From the NCBI GenBank assembly GCA_009760855.2, contig WPIO01000022.1:1191501-1255500 (forward strand): 64,000 nt of DNA. Reading direction: 5' to 3'. Shown piece by piece: positions 11,437-23,100 of the stretch. The number at the start of each line of letters is the position of its first letter. Within the stretch, counting starts at the first letter, position 1. The position numbers were made by a program, and so were the translations under genes. Below the pieces are notes generated by a model. The model was not told the origin of the DNA and made no database searches. It worked only from the letters and a program-made list of their open reading frames with translations. The DNA comes from Cristatella mucedo (taxonomy: Eukaryota > Bryozoa > Phylactolaemata > Cristatellidae).

Positions 11437-11555
11437 TACTACTAAATTATATGGGTTGATAATGCTATGTCGAAAGCCTGAAATTGCCCAGATTATTACT
11501 ACTAAATTATATGGGTTGATAATGCTATGTCGAAAGCCTGAAATTGCCCAGATAC
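11437..11555. repeat. Exact 60-bp tandem duplication
   Basis: A unit starting TTACTACTAAATTATATGGG and ending TTGCCCAGAT occurs twice at an exact 60-bp period with no visible mismatch until the second copy ends. Confidence 0.95.
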
Positions 11556-12384
11556 TGCAAAAAACAGGATAGCTTCCCATGTTTTTTTGCATCTGGTAAA
11601 AAAAATTAGGGTGACAGTGTGCACGATTTGTTACAAATATTGCTAACTCATGCAAATAATATGCTCTCGTGAAATCCTGTTGGCCAGCATACCATGAAAC
11701 ATTGAAACATCAGAGGCTACATCTTTATCCAAGGGAGTTTGGATTTTTCGGGACAGCAGTGTACACGTAAAAAAATAGGTCATAGCCGGACTACTAGCAG
11801 ATTTTGCCAGGCTTTGAACAGCTTGCACTGGTTGAATACCAACGGTAGTGCCTTACATCTGCTTATCTTGTTTATTAACAAATGAAGACACGAGTCATAT
11901 TTGTGTCATGCAACCATCCTGCTGCCACTAAAAGCACTTCTGGTTTGGCAGCAGCAACAGCAGCCTCCATGTGGGTAGAAAACTGGCCGCTTAAGTAGGA
12001 TAATGCTACAGCAAAAGCTACATAACGTTTGGAGGGAGGGAGGCAACCGATGACATTCGCTGCCACACTACTGTCACTTTGGATATGGTGGTAAAATAAC
12101 GAGAGGTCTCATCAGATTGGCATCACCACCGACCACTGAGGGGGGGAGGGGGAAAGCAGGAGGACAAGAAGCCATGAGCAAGAAACAGAAGGCGGCAAGT
12201 CGGCGGCAGGTAAGCATCGCGGGTTATATGTAAACCGCGTCCAAACAAGGTGGCAGCACCAGCAGATAGCATGGGCATTACATTTGTTACGTGCAAGCTG
12301 AAGCAGAAGGAACAGCAGCAATAGAGTGGTCGCGGCAGCAGCAGAATCGGTGCACGTAAGGCCTCTCGGACGGCTCCTGTAGAG
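11556..12384 (-). other. Probable 3' UTR and downstream region of G-gamma 2
   Basis: This is downstream of the minus-strand G-gamma 2 stop. A minus-strand AATAAA (plus-strand TTTATT at 11871-11876) is a candidate poly(A) signal about 510 nt after the stop. No other gene is seen. Confidence 0.35.
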
Positions 12385-12597
12385 CTACAAAATGCTGCAC
12401 TTCGACTTCTCTCTAAACGGATTGCTCTCAGCTCTCGGCGGTCTGACGAGGGGGTCGGTCTCTTGGCGGTCGCTAATAAAGTGCACCATGTCTCTCAGAG
12501 TCGTGGTCATTTTCACTCGGTCGAGCTTGCACTGCTCACGCAGATGATCGGCCTGGACCACCATTCTACGATAGGACTCCGTCTGGTTTGGTGGCAT
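12385..12597 (-). CDS. Heterotrimeric G protein gamma subunit (G-gamma 2), 70 aa
   Basis: Encodes a canonical G-gamma subunit. It has an N-terminal helix (MVVQADHLREQCKLDRVKM, residues 12-30), a second helix with LRDMVHFI, the DPLV segment at 48-51, NPF at 59-61 in NPFREKS, and a CaaX box CSIL predicting geranylgeranylation. It resembles the GNG2/3/4 group in the DPL...NPFREK tail, whereas the paralogue at 157-360 is more divergent. The ATG at 12597-12595 is chosen because it gives the family length. It lies about 13 nt downstream of a candidate acceptor (GCGTAACAG) preceded by a TG-rich tract, so a 5'-UTR intron is likely. The coding part is uninterrupted. The first exon and promoter were not located upstream. 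Confidence 0.92.
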   Translation of the reverse strand: MPPNQTESYRRMVVQADHLREQCKLDRVKMTTTLRDMVHFISDRQETDPLVRPPRAESNPFREKSKCSIL

Positions 12598-15500
12598 GCT
12601 CGTTCCCTGCCTGTTACGCGCACACACACACGCACGCACAATGCATGTTCCATTGTGCACACACAGGGCAGCAGGGTAGTGCGTCTATGCTTAGCTGCTC
12701 CGAAAGGAAACAGCACCAAACAAGCGAAATACAACATTTACATAACGGACGAGAAGTGAAATCACCTATATAAGCACAAGCCACCACAAGCAGAAATAAT
12801 CACCAGTGCATCAGCCATAAAGCTAGTGCCTAAGCAAGTAGGAGAATAATGCAAGCTGGTTAGAAAGCAGAGCCCTGCTCAATATAGTCAGCAATAAAAG
12901 GGAAAGCACCGTCTGATATTGGTTAAGATGATAGCAACAGCACCAGCAGCAGAGCCACAACTGTTAGCAAGAGGTGGTGACAACCAATCACATGGGTTAA
13001 AACAGGCTACATGTGCATGTAAAAAGCACTAGCAGGGCACCATTGATTAAAGCAGCTATAATATAGGTAATAGAGAATTCATCGAGGTGTTGTGCAGATG
13101 GTGTATGAAGTTTAATCTTAGGCACCATCTGGTAAGCCCACGGGTAACAGCTATCGTTCGGAATACCATTCACCATTCATCACACGGCCCACATCGACCA
13201 CGAGCGCGTGGCCGTGAGCACGACGTGCATGTGGCCGTGAGCACGAAGTGCACATGCTTAGGCTCACGGCGGTTTGAGGTAGCCAGGAGTATCGTTTAGA
13301 AGAGAAACCAAGTGGCAGCCTAAAGTACATTTACATTGCTCAACCCTTGTATGACCAATTCAACCACTTTGAAGGATGGTAACGACATTCCTGTGTACTC
13401 TTGGTCGCACAACTTTGATGAACTTGCCACATAAGGAGGTGGTCATACAAAAGATGGATCCTCTAAATCAACTTAATGACAAAGCTTCAAGCTAGATGGA
13501 TCTTGCCATAAGTCAACAGTTCCCTAACTAGGTACAGTTCTCTACATAGACAACAGGATGTACACGATGATAAACGCATCCCGAAAGAAGCTCAGAACGT
13601 CAGGCGAAGTCACTACCCATGGCTGTTAACGTTACCCGGTTAATGCATACCTTGAATCGGCATAACTTAAGCTCATTCACAAAAGTCATCACGACACAAC
13701 TCCAAAAACAACAATTATGAGGTATTCAACACACAAAACTCGACTAATCAGTTGGTGGGCAATGCAGACGAAATATAAAAAAAATTTCACAACACGCGAA
13801 TCAAAGATCGATCACTGTGCATATGATGCATTCCATCAAACAGGAAATTAAAGTAATGAACTATCATCTAACTTGCACGATCAAAAGCTTACTATTACAC
13901 GATCCTGCTACCACATCACTGGGTAGACCTTAAACTGTACATCAACCGTAGCTTTTAAAAGAAGTAATAATAATTAGGCAGGCATAGAGGTACTGAATTA
14001 CCCAGTAGATAGGGAGGGGAAAATGCCTGAGTCGCTACAAATAAGAAACCAACACATTTGATAAGAAATGGCATCGCTATGCAAAACAAGCTACAGAGGA
14101 CAAAACCAGTGAGCTAATGGCTGTGAACTGAGCTCAGTACTCGGCCGATATGGCCACCTGTGATTAGTGAGGCTCGAATTTGCCCTCCAGCTTTAAAGAA
14201 CTTGCCCCAACATTAAACTGGACCACCACATGAAAAAACAACTAGAAGCTTCTATTCAGAAAAATGATAGCCTGATTTTGCCTACCTGACTTGGTGACAG
14301 GATGCTATTTGTAACAAAGATGCCTAGTCTTCATTATGGAGCGCTCATGGAAATGACTGATTCCAAGAAAACTGGTGATAAACCATTTGAGCTACCTTTC
14401 CGGGACAAAGTACAGTATATTACTCGTCATCAAGGTTATTTTAAAGGAGCTCTAAAATTATTCGTCTATGGCAATATAAACTACAAAAAATTGATGACAT
14501 GCAACCTGATGAATTGCATCAGGTTGAACAGGTGTATCAAACTTGAAGGTGGAACAATACATCTATACATGAGCATATTGCACGATACCAGTCGATTCAT
14601 TGTTAAATCAAATTACTGCCATCCTGCAAGTGGCTGATAACTCAAAATTTCAGATCGGGTTGTCGGACATCGAGCCCAACAGGCAACAATGGTCACAAAA
14701 GTTACCCTCTCACAGTAAGCAAAATCCACTGAGCTGAACCTGCCGACCGTGAACATTAGGGAGTCGGAAGCCAGTGGCACGGCTCAGATTCACATAACTG
14801 ACATTACTGCCTGGAAAGCACACGTGTCCCGCGAACTCAAGCAAATGCAAGTGTAAAGAGGAGAAAGGGCAGAATCGATATTATATACCTCTCCCCCACC
14901 CTGTCATAGCACAGGATAATCAAGAAGTTCATAGTGGACATAAACGTACCTGAATATCCCAAACACACAAAGTGGAAGACAAGAGGATGCAAGCGCCTCA
15001 ACGAACAAGCTTGTCACTAAAAAGAAACCAGGTTAATAAACAAGTATCAGTAAGGACACTGCCATGATAGACTGAAACATAACTAGCAAAAGAAACACAT
15101 GGCAAGGCAAGTATACTGAAGGTACGAGTTGAATCACACTGAATCATGCAAAACAAAAGCTGGATGGCACAACCTGTATCGAGCAAACACACATTAATGA
15201 AGCAAGCTGCAGCCTTAACTAATCACGATCAACAGAACTACTATGACAGTCAGCCAGACCTGAATGTCTCAGTTAACAAGCACGAAAATGCTTGCTCAAA
15301 GGTGCTAAACTGTCCATGGCAATGCACAGCAGCCTGCTCAAAGCCAGTAATGACTGAAACAGCTCACAACAAAAGTTGGTGAATACGATCAGTCCACTCA
15401 TACAATAGCCAGCAAGCCACATGCACACTCCAAGAGGCCAGCACGAAACAATATAAAAACGCTTCAAGGGATGTTTCAATCTCAACAATAGCCAAAGGGC

Positions 15501-17414
15501 AAAATGGACACTAGCAGGGATCGTGTGAAAATGCACATGCCGACACGATGCATTAGGATGCCAACTGACAAAAAACATCAGCAGAGATTGACAAGATGCT
15601 CTTAGTCCACGAACGATGGAACATGAAATTCTGAAGTATAGAATTGTGAGGGTGAACACGAACTCTTTTAAAGAGAGACCTTAGCCTGAGAAGCAGTAAC
15701 AGGAGAACACTTGGCCAAGCACTTTGACAGGCTGCAAAGTTGACAACAACAAAACCGAAGCTCTGCTTTGGAAAGCTGACCAAACGGCTGGCGGACTGTT
15801 AGCTTCGAGGCAGCATGAAACAATGACTAGCAACTGCTGCTGCATACGTTTAGCTAGGCCGTGCACAAACCACTCACATGCGACTCGGTCGAACTGGTCT
15901 GCAAGAATGATAAAAGTCACAGCAGGTCAGGCAAGCTCTGGAACCCATCAGGCATACCAATCTTGCTACAACTCATTTATTTGCAATGTGGCAGTCTGCC
16001 CAAAGAGCAGGCATGGGCAACAAGTAACACGGACCAGCACGAAAAGCAGCAACAAGAAGTGGAGCTCGAATCGGTGGCACACAAAATGAGTAAGTCTTTC
16101 AAGAGGTGAAGACATCAGCAAGCAGCAGAGTACACAGAGAGCAATTCACGAGTCCCAGAATGACCGGGAGAAGAGGGCAGGAAATATCACCACACAGGTT
16201 ATGTGACTGTACCTCTACCGTGACATTCTGAAAAACAAAAGAACTCTTGTTTTGCAGCTTAGATCGAAGTAAACCTACATGCAAATCATGTCCTAACATT
16301 AAGCGGATCTTCAGATGGGCAAGAATCGTCAAAAATAGAATGATAAACCTAAGGAATGCACACAAAAGGTCTCAGGGAGTGGCATATTTCTAAGAAGTCA
16401 AAAAAGCCATTCATCGATCCACTTTAGCTTAGCAGCAGTCTCAATAATGCCACATACTGTGCAAGCAAAACCTAAAATCAGTGAGGACCTAAATAGTGCA
16501 TGCTATTAAATTTCGATTTGAACAAGACCTTCCAATAGCCAATGACATCTCAGAAACCCAAGCAGTACTTCAGTGGATGCATCAGCTTGAAGATTGAGAA
16601 GGTTCGACTAATTTTGCTTCTAAAATGACATGAATAGAGAGTAGGTCGCACTTGAACTAGTAGATCACTTCCCTGCATTCCTGCAGAAAGCAGGCACGAA
16701 TGCACAGAGAATCAAGTAAGAGAAAGAAGCGCCAATACGGTGCCAAGAAGGCTTGACACGTTGGGCACTTGTAATGCAATCCTTACAAGACCTCCCAACA
16801 ATCGACGTTAGGTGGCCACACGGCGTCAAATGTGAGGTGATGAGTTGCGTAAGACCAATACAAACACTGCTAAGAAGACCTGCAAGTGAATTCAGCTCTT
16901 CAAAAGCAAGAAGAAAACTTGAGAGCATGGAGGATTTTTGAAAACTAAAGAATACTAGGATTAAACACCAAAGATTAGCCAAGATTTCGCCAAAGAGGGT
17001 GCTAAACTTGACTTGGCCCAGCCCGTGTAGGGCAATCTACGAGAGGCTCAAGAGGCAACTCCATCCCCCTCCTAGGAATACCCTTGTCTAGGCGACCGCT
17101 TCAGCTTCATAGCTACAGCTCCCTAATGCTTCAGCCAGGGTTAGCCACTCGATTACTTAATACACTAGTGAACGGCAATTCTAACACGTATGCAACTAGC
17201 TGTTGCAGTTACGAGTATTCGCACAGAAGGATCGCTGCAACACTAACTAAGCTTAGCAACAGCTCTATACATAAAAGTATGCATCACAGCAAGGGGCAGA
17301 CACAAGGCAAACAGCACATACACAGTAAAATAAAATGGCACGATAGTGGCAAATGTGATGGAGTATGCATGTGGGCCATCCTCACAGCAAAATAAAATTT
17401 CACCAAGGCTGATC
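12598..17414. other. Gene-poor stretch, possibly 5' intron of G-gamma 2
   Basis: No recognisable exon in 4.8 kb. Includes a 23-bp direct repeat (GTGGCCGTGAGCACGA.GTGCA at 13208-13252) and a short inverted repeat (CAACCTGATG...CATCAGGTTG, about 14503-14526). An ATG frame of 111 codons (14302-14637) has no recognisable feature. Minus-strand frames at 15273-15920 and 16665-16982 overlap plus-strand frames and look like chance. Confidence 0.4.
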
Positions 17415-17570
17415 CTTCCAAAACGACTTGTCATTGGATAAGCACATTGCCTCTACGGTCAAGTCGGCCTACTTTAAGCAGAGGAATACCGTAAAAGTCA
17501 GGGCTTGCTATGACAAAAGTACTACAGCCAGACTAGATCCTGCATTTGTGACAACTTATCTCGATTGCAA
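17415..17570 (+). mobile_element. LINE B internal fragment
   Basis: Translated, it reads LDKHIASTVKSAYFKQRNTV followed by VRACYDKSTTARLDPAFVT. This matches LDDHISSTVKFAYFQLHNIA and the RACLDKDTT...VHAFVT region of the better LINE B copy at 34340-35246. Confidence 0.75.
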
Positions 17571-18611
17571 TATTTTTATTATCGGGCCATCTGTTCGTAA
17601 GCACCGAAAGTTTGCCAGTCACTCCTAGCTTCACTCACCTCCTTCAATGACTCAGAGGTAAATGCAGAGAAACAACTGATTTAAGACTGGTCAACAATCA
17701 AACAATTGCTTAGTGAACCTTTCACAAGACAACCATGTTATAAATGAAATCTGAAGTTTTGATTTGGTACTCTAATATTATAATTATAATCAATGTTCAC
17801 CATAAAGCACCCTTTGTCATTGGCCAGCATCAGAATGTTGACCACGGTGCTCATAGAGCAGACCCAGCTGTGACAATAATGGCAAACCACACGGGTCCAA
17901 CGTATGGCCTTTTAACAGTGAAATCACAATGCATATCCTGGCCCCCAAAAAATCCACTGGCCACAGTGAGAATAAACTCAGTGGCCATTGCTGGATGACT
18001 ACATATAGCTATCACACTCATCAAGTACTGCAATGGTTGTAATCGCGTGTGCTCACAAATAAGATAATATCGAAGGCCTGGCTAAATTATGACAGTGAAG
18101 CCGAGTCCTAAATCAACCTGGAAAATGTATCAATTTGGGACTAACCATTCGTATACCGAATAGCCAGCCAGTCATGCTTACGTTAGACCTTTCAAATATA
18201 TACAGTGCTAGTGAGAGGGCAAGTTTTCTTAAGAGCAGCTCAAGGTAGCTGCCAAACTTTTGAGTGAGCAGCAGATGCCAAGACTGCCTGCGATTGTTCA
18301 CACCAAGGTAAAAAGTACCACTGCCGGCTTAAGGTAAAAGAGAAAGTTAGCCGAATCGTTGGCACCCTGCTTAATATAGTGCTAACACTGCAAAGGGAGG
18401 TCGTTGTAGAAATTACAGATATGCCATGCCATCCTCAGGAGTTAGACATAAGATGCCAAAATCAGAAGCACAAATCATACAGATTCACTCATTTCGACAG
18501 ACTGCTGCTAAAAAAAAATTTAATGGCTGGCAAACAAGTGCTTGCAGCTGCTGGTCACCGGTGTCAGCTCTCTGTCTTCGGGTGTCCACCTTTCAGGAAC
18601 AGTTATGAAGG
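17571..18611. other. Unassigned intergenic sequence
   Basis: No gene or repeat family recognised. Confidence 0.4.
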
Positions 18612-18740
18612 TCACACTGGCTAATAGCAGTGGTTAAGGTACTCGCCCGGCAAGCCCTGTGGCATATGTGAAGCGCTTGAATAGAGACTACGATCTCTTA
18701 AGCGCTATACTGATGAATTATATTTCATTTTATATTAGGT
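18612..18740 (+). repeat. SINE1 copy with internal deletion
   Basis: An A-box-like GCAGTGGTTAAGGTACTCGC is followed almost at once by GGCATATGTGAAGCGCTTGA and a good terminal hairpin (AAGCGCTTGAATAGAGA...TCTCTTAAGCGCT). The B-box segment is deleted. Confidence 0.75.
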
Positions 18741-19826
18741 ATGGAGCAGCCAGGTAGATATTCCATTGGCAAATGGCATATATATTGGCATATTGGCATA
18801 TTCATATTTTTCAAGCGCTTAACTTTTACTCTTCGGCATTCCAACTGTGCTGCGAATCCAAGAAGGAATGGGTGGGCGTGGTGAAGTTTTTACTTTGCAA
18901 CGTGGCTGCATTTAATAACTGCCTCGAGAAAAAGGAGGAGGGCAGAAGAAAGAAACCGTACAAAGCCCCAGACACTCACTGCATCTACAGCAGTGCAGTC
19001 AACAGCACGGGAAGGCAACAGCTGCTTTCAGTCGCAACTGCACTGCATCCGTTCAGTCTAAGCAGCCCAGACGTTTACGCCGTGAAGCTCAGTGAACTGA
19101 CACTCAAGAGCTGGCGTGAGCGGCAGGCAGATGGCTCAACGGCTAAGCCGGCCATTAACTAAAGCAGAAATCCCTACAATGCGTGCTTTAACGTTTAAGG
19201 ATCCCATCCCAATGCAGGTATGGCCGGCAGCTGGTGTCACAGTGCTGCCGCCGGTCGAGGGCACAGTAGCTACAAGCCACCCCCTCATCTCCTCCTCACA
19301 CCTAAGCTGTAGAACTACATGTTAGCAGAACTGTGCTCGGTACGATAATTGAGATGTAAAAAATCTGAACAAAATTACTTCTGACAGATCAGGATTGAGA
19401 AAGACTGCACACAGCTTCGAAGCGACGGGGGATACAGCGGTTGAAGAAGCTTTAGCAACACCAGGCGACACTAAACGAGAGTACCTGTTAAAAGGGGTCA
19501 CAGAACGGAAATTTAAAAAATAATGCTAGAACATCAATTCCAAGTAACCAAAGATATTGAAAGGGCAACGACCGATAATCCGGAACAGCGCAAGCATCTG
19601 ATCTCCGGGCGTCCTGGTTCATCTGTGCGCAGCCAACACATCTACGACCCCCAAGCTGGAAAGGCTTAAGCTATTAATAGTAGGAGGTGTAAAGTTATCA
19701 GGAGTTCAAAACTGACACCCGTGAACAAGAATACAACCTCAAATAGATTGACAACAACGACAGGCTATCGCGGCGCGTAGGATAAATGGCCTTACCGAGA
19801 CCGCCGGGGTCGACGTTTCCTCGAAT
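18741..19826. other. Upstream region of NDUFAF5
   Basis: No exon recognised. The frame 18773-19162 has no domain. The last 80 bp before the ATG are moderately CpG-rich (ACCGCCGGGGTCGACG), which fits a short 5' UTR or promoter. I see no TATA box at a convincing distance. Confidence 0.35.
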
Positions 19827-21002
19827 ATGGCTGGTTCCGGTCCCAAGGGTGATGGCGGATCCGTTTCATCTGTTTGTAAGAGGCCTCGGCCTGGCTCCGA
19901 CGCCTTGTCCGACACTACTTTCCGAGCGATGATGTCTGCACTACTTCAATTATCGATGCTGGCTGGAGGAAGGCATGCGATGAGAACTAAGGGTGGCTGC
20001 AGATTACTGCTAAGTTTCGCTGCAGCGATGCGAAACGCCAATTTAACCTGCAGCCAAGCGATATCCGTTCGGTGGTATGCCTCGCCGAGCCTTGCTGGAG
20101 ACAGCGTCATGAACGTATTTGACCGCGAAGCAAAGCGCTGGCAGAAAAACAGAACTGCCTCCCTTAAGGATTATAAGCTATACGACTATGTAAAGGAAGA
20201 AATTGGTTGGCGCGTATTTGATAGAATTTGTGACGTCAAGAGGAGATTCGACGTAGCCCTCGATCTCGGTTGCGGCAGAGGGTACGTGTCAAAGCACATC
20301 ACGAAAGCTCAAGAGATCGTAGACAATGTGTATATGTGTGAATTTTCGGAGGAAATCCTAAAGCAGGCTGAAACTCCCGACGTTACGCACAGTCTGATGT
20401 GCGTCGACGAGGAAAATCTGCCGTTTGAACATAACTCCCTTGATCTTGTCTACAGCAGCTTGTCTCTTCACTGGGTTAACGACCTTCCGTCGACTCTCCG
20501 TCAAGTCTTCGACGCACTTAAGCGAGACGGTGTGTTTATTGCGTCTTTGTTTGGTGGCGACACCCTGTACCAGTTGCGAGTGTCCATACAGTTAGCAGAA
20601 CTGGAGCGAACCGGTAGGCTATCGCCGCACATCTCGCCGTTTACAGACGTCAGGGACCTCGGTAATTTGCTGACTAGGTCTGGATATACTATGCTGACCA
20701 TTGATAGTGATGAGATTCGTGTCAACTATCCAGACATGTGCGCTTTAATGTTCGACTTGCAAGGTATGGGAGAAAGCAACTGCAGTTGGAAGCGTCCTCT
20801 GACTATAGGCCGCGAGACTATAATGGCTGCCGAGGCCGTCTACAAAGCCATGTATGGAAACTCCGACGGTAGCATTCCGGCAACTTATCAAATACTCTCT
20901 TTCATTGGCTGGAAGCCCGATGGTTCGCAACCCGTTGCTGCTAAGCGTGGCTCTGGACAAATGTCACTTAAGAACCTCGGCTCATTAACGAATAACAGTT
21001 GA
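19827..21002 (+). CDS. NDUFAF5: NDUFAF5, mitochondrial complex I assembly arginine-hydroxylase/SAM-binding protein, 391 aa
   Basis: Homologue of NDUFAF5, a Rossmann-fold protein of the methyltransferase superfamily that hydroxylates an Arg of NDUFS7 during early complex I assembly in the mitochondrial matrix. The conserved part starts at MNVFDREAKRWQKNR (about residue 95). SAM motif I is LDLGCGRGYVS at 145-155. Family signatures follow: SSLSLHWVNDLP (about 210-221), FGGDTLYQLR (242-251), SPHISPFTDVRDLG (266-279), NYPDMC, DLQGMGESNC (310-319) and PATYQILSFIGWK (351-363). The first ATG has a strong context (A at -3, G at +4), but its first 34 residues do not look like a presequence. ATGs at 19929 and 19980 would expose an Arg-rich, hydrophobic targeting peptide (MRTKGGCRLLLSFAAAMR). 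The coding sequence is intact and intronless, whereas human NDUFAF5 is multi-exonic, so it is either intron loss or a retrogene. Confidence 0.96.
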   Translation: MAGSGPKGDGGSVSSVCKRPRPGSDALSDTTFRAMMSALLQLSMLAGGRHAMRTKGGCRLLLSFAAAMRNANLTCSQAISVRWYASPSLAGDSVMNVFDREAKRWQKNRTASLKDYKLYDYVKEEIGWRVFDRICDVKRRFDVALDLGCGRGYVSKHITKAQEIVDNVYMCEFSEEILKQAETPDVTHSLMCVDEENLPFEHNSLDLVYSSLSLHWVNDLPSTLRQVFDALKRDGVFIASLFGGDTLYQLRVSIQLAELERTGRLSPHISPFTDVRDLGNLLTRSGYTMLTIDSDEIRVNYPDMCALMFDLQGMGESNCSWKRPLTIGRETIMAAEAVYKAMYGNSDGSIPATYQILSFIGWKPDGSQPVAAKRGSGQMSLKNLGSLTNNS

Positions 21003-21091
21003 ACATTATGCTGCGTGAATGCGTGTGCGATCGCAAAATTTTCGCTAATTTAATGCCACTCTGAGTCGCGGATGTCGATAAGAAAAATAAG

Positions 21092-21145
21092 CGGCAGCGT
21101 GTTTTGTTGCGAGGCTGAGGAGCCTCGCAACAAAACACGCTGCCG
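21092..21145. repeat. Perfect 25-bp inverted repeat, 4-nt loop
   Basis: CGGCAGCGTGTTTTGTTGCG plus AGGCT (21092-21116) is exactly complementary to 21121-21145, with loop GAGG. It starts 90 nt after the NDUFAF5 stop and so may lie in its 3' UTR. Confidence 0.97.
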
Positions 21146-21442
21146 TGATGTGTCAACTCGAGTGCTGGATGTGAATGCTTAAGCATTGACAGTTTGAGTG
21201 CTGCAGGTGCTTGGTACTTACGTGCAGCGTACGAGTCGTTGTAATAGATGCAGCGGTACAAGCGGTTCGACCAATTTTTTTTAGAAATAACAAGGTTTTA
21301 CACCCTCGGTTGGCTCACCAAGATTTTGTGAATCATGCATTCTTCACCGAAGACCTGTGCCAAGAGTTAACAAAAAACTAAGCTCATTTGATACGACGCA
21401 GTAGTTGGTTTCGTATTCGACGCCCACTTTTCAGTTCACTTG

Positions 21443-21653
<211 letters not shown>

Positions 21654-22737
21654 CATGGCGCAGTCCAGGTTCGTGAAGCACCTGAGACCCGCTGTTACTG
21701 CTGCTGCCAGAGAGCCAGACACACTGCACGTAAAATAGGCAGGTGAAAAGCGAGTGCGTGGCATCGTGGCCGTAGAATTGCACTTTGAGAACAGCAGAAG
21801 AAAGCGTCTATTGCGAAAAATCTTTAAAATGATATTGGTCTTTGAAGATGTATGCTGATGCTGGGTGCATGGCAAAAAGGGGTAGTCACGATGAAGCAAC
21901 TCGTTCCTGTGGATGCATTTCGGCAAGTACCTATTTGCCCCCCCCCCCCCTACAGACAGCCTAAGCGAAGGACAATGTACGATCGTTGTCCGATGTACGA
22001 TGACAACGCAGAGCTAGAACGACGTAAACTGTGCGAATCGCAATAGCGGGCACATTAGCTTCTAGAGCGACCACTCAGTGCAAGACGCTAGCGGTTGTCT
22101 GGGGTAGAGGTCTATAACTGTCAATCGTGTGTTCGGACACCCCTTAGAGCGCTCCCTTGGAGCGCAGGCACTCAGCCAATAAGAAGCGTTGTGACCCTCC
22201 GACGGTAGATGACAGCGAAGTTGGCACTCGGCCTCTCGTCCTGTTCGGCGCCGGTTTTCGTAGTTGGCTGTAATGGAAGTTTTGAGTGTTTCGGCGACTC
22301 AAACAGCGGCAGTTATCCACTTTGGGCGAAAGCCAGTCTTCAAATAGCATTCAACCGCCTGCCTAACTTTTCCGCCTAAACGTGAGTAGCAGTTCTACTT
22401 TCGCACCCGTGGTCGACTTGAGCTGTGTCGATATGGAAAACAAATGGCTTGCCTGTAGACGCCCGCGATGTGTTGCACGATTGCTGACTGAGTCATTCTG
22501 AGCTTCGTGTGCACATGTGATTGCCCTGCAAGCCAATCGCTTACCATACTCTGTATCAATCACATTTTGCTTTTTGTTTGCTCGTTACGATGCCAGGAAT
22601 CTCTGCTCTTCTCCTGGTCCATTTATAGTTTTTTGATGACCACGTTAATAATAACAGTAGTAATAATACAGCATTGGTAAGACACGCTGTAATGACTCAA
22701 TCCTTTTGTAGGTGCTAACACATACAGGACAAAAGAA
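21654..22737. other. Unassigned intergenic sequence
   Basis: No gene seen. Includes a C10 homopolymer near 21938 and the imperfect repeat CAATGTACGATCGTTGTCCG/ATGTACGATGACAAC near 21972-22006. Confidence 0.4.
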
Positions 22738-22870
22738 TGTAAATAATAATAATAATACGTGCGTTATAGGGCCTGAGAGAACTCAATCTCTTTTTAAGCA
22801 CTTCGAATTTGCTGCAAAGGAAGCGCGATCGCATTGTACGACTTCAGCAGGTCAAGGCACATGAAGGAAA
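22738..22870 (-). mobile_element. LINE B 3' tail, inverted copy
   Basis: A plus-strand (AAT)n is followed by the reverse complement of the LINE B hairpin (CCTGAGAGAACTCAATCTCT...AAGCACTT) and TTTGCTGCAAAGGAA, which is 3'-UTR sequence shared with the copy at 61381-61515. Confidence 0.75.
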
Positions 22871-22974
22871 TTCGTATTAATGGAAAAACTCTTGTGGGAG
22901 ACAGGTGGGTTTTAGCTTTCCATTAAATTTCTTGGAGTCAAGGAATATAAGAGGTTAGCTGATTCAGCAGCCTC

Positions 22975-23100
22975 AGCTGCAGAGCAGCAGAAGAGCCTTA
23001 ATGGCTATCACCACAGCTTGCAGTGGACAATAAAAGATCGCAGTGCTTGAACCCACGACCCGGCTCGTGACGAGCAAGCACCTTACCTTCTGGGCGAACA
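22975..23100 (-). repeat. SINE2 copy, best preserved
   Basis: On the minus strand it has an A-box-like AAGGTAAGGTGCTTGCTCG, a B-box GGTCGTGGGTTCAAGCACTG, then the body CTGCAAGCTGTGGTGATAGC and AGGCTCTTCTGCTGCTCTGC. The spacing suggests a tRNA-derived, pol III-transcribed SINE. Confidence 0.75.

Noticed and set aside
11437-11555. CRISPR-like direct repeats
   Set aside because: Only two abutting units without spacers. The window is eukaryotic.
14302-14637. ATG-initiated 111-codon frame
   Set aside because: No recognisable motif and lies in a gene-poor stretch. One frame of this length is expected by chance.
15273-16365. Several Leu/Cys/Ser-rich minus-strand frames
   Set aside because: Overlap plus-strand frames, look like translated low-complexity sequence and show no consistent domain.
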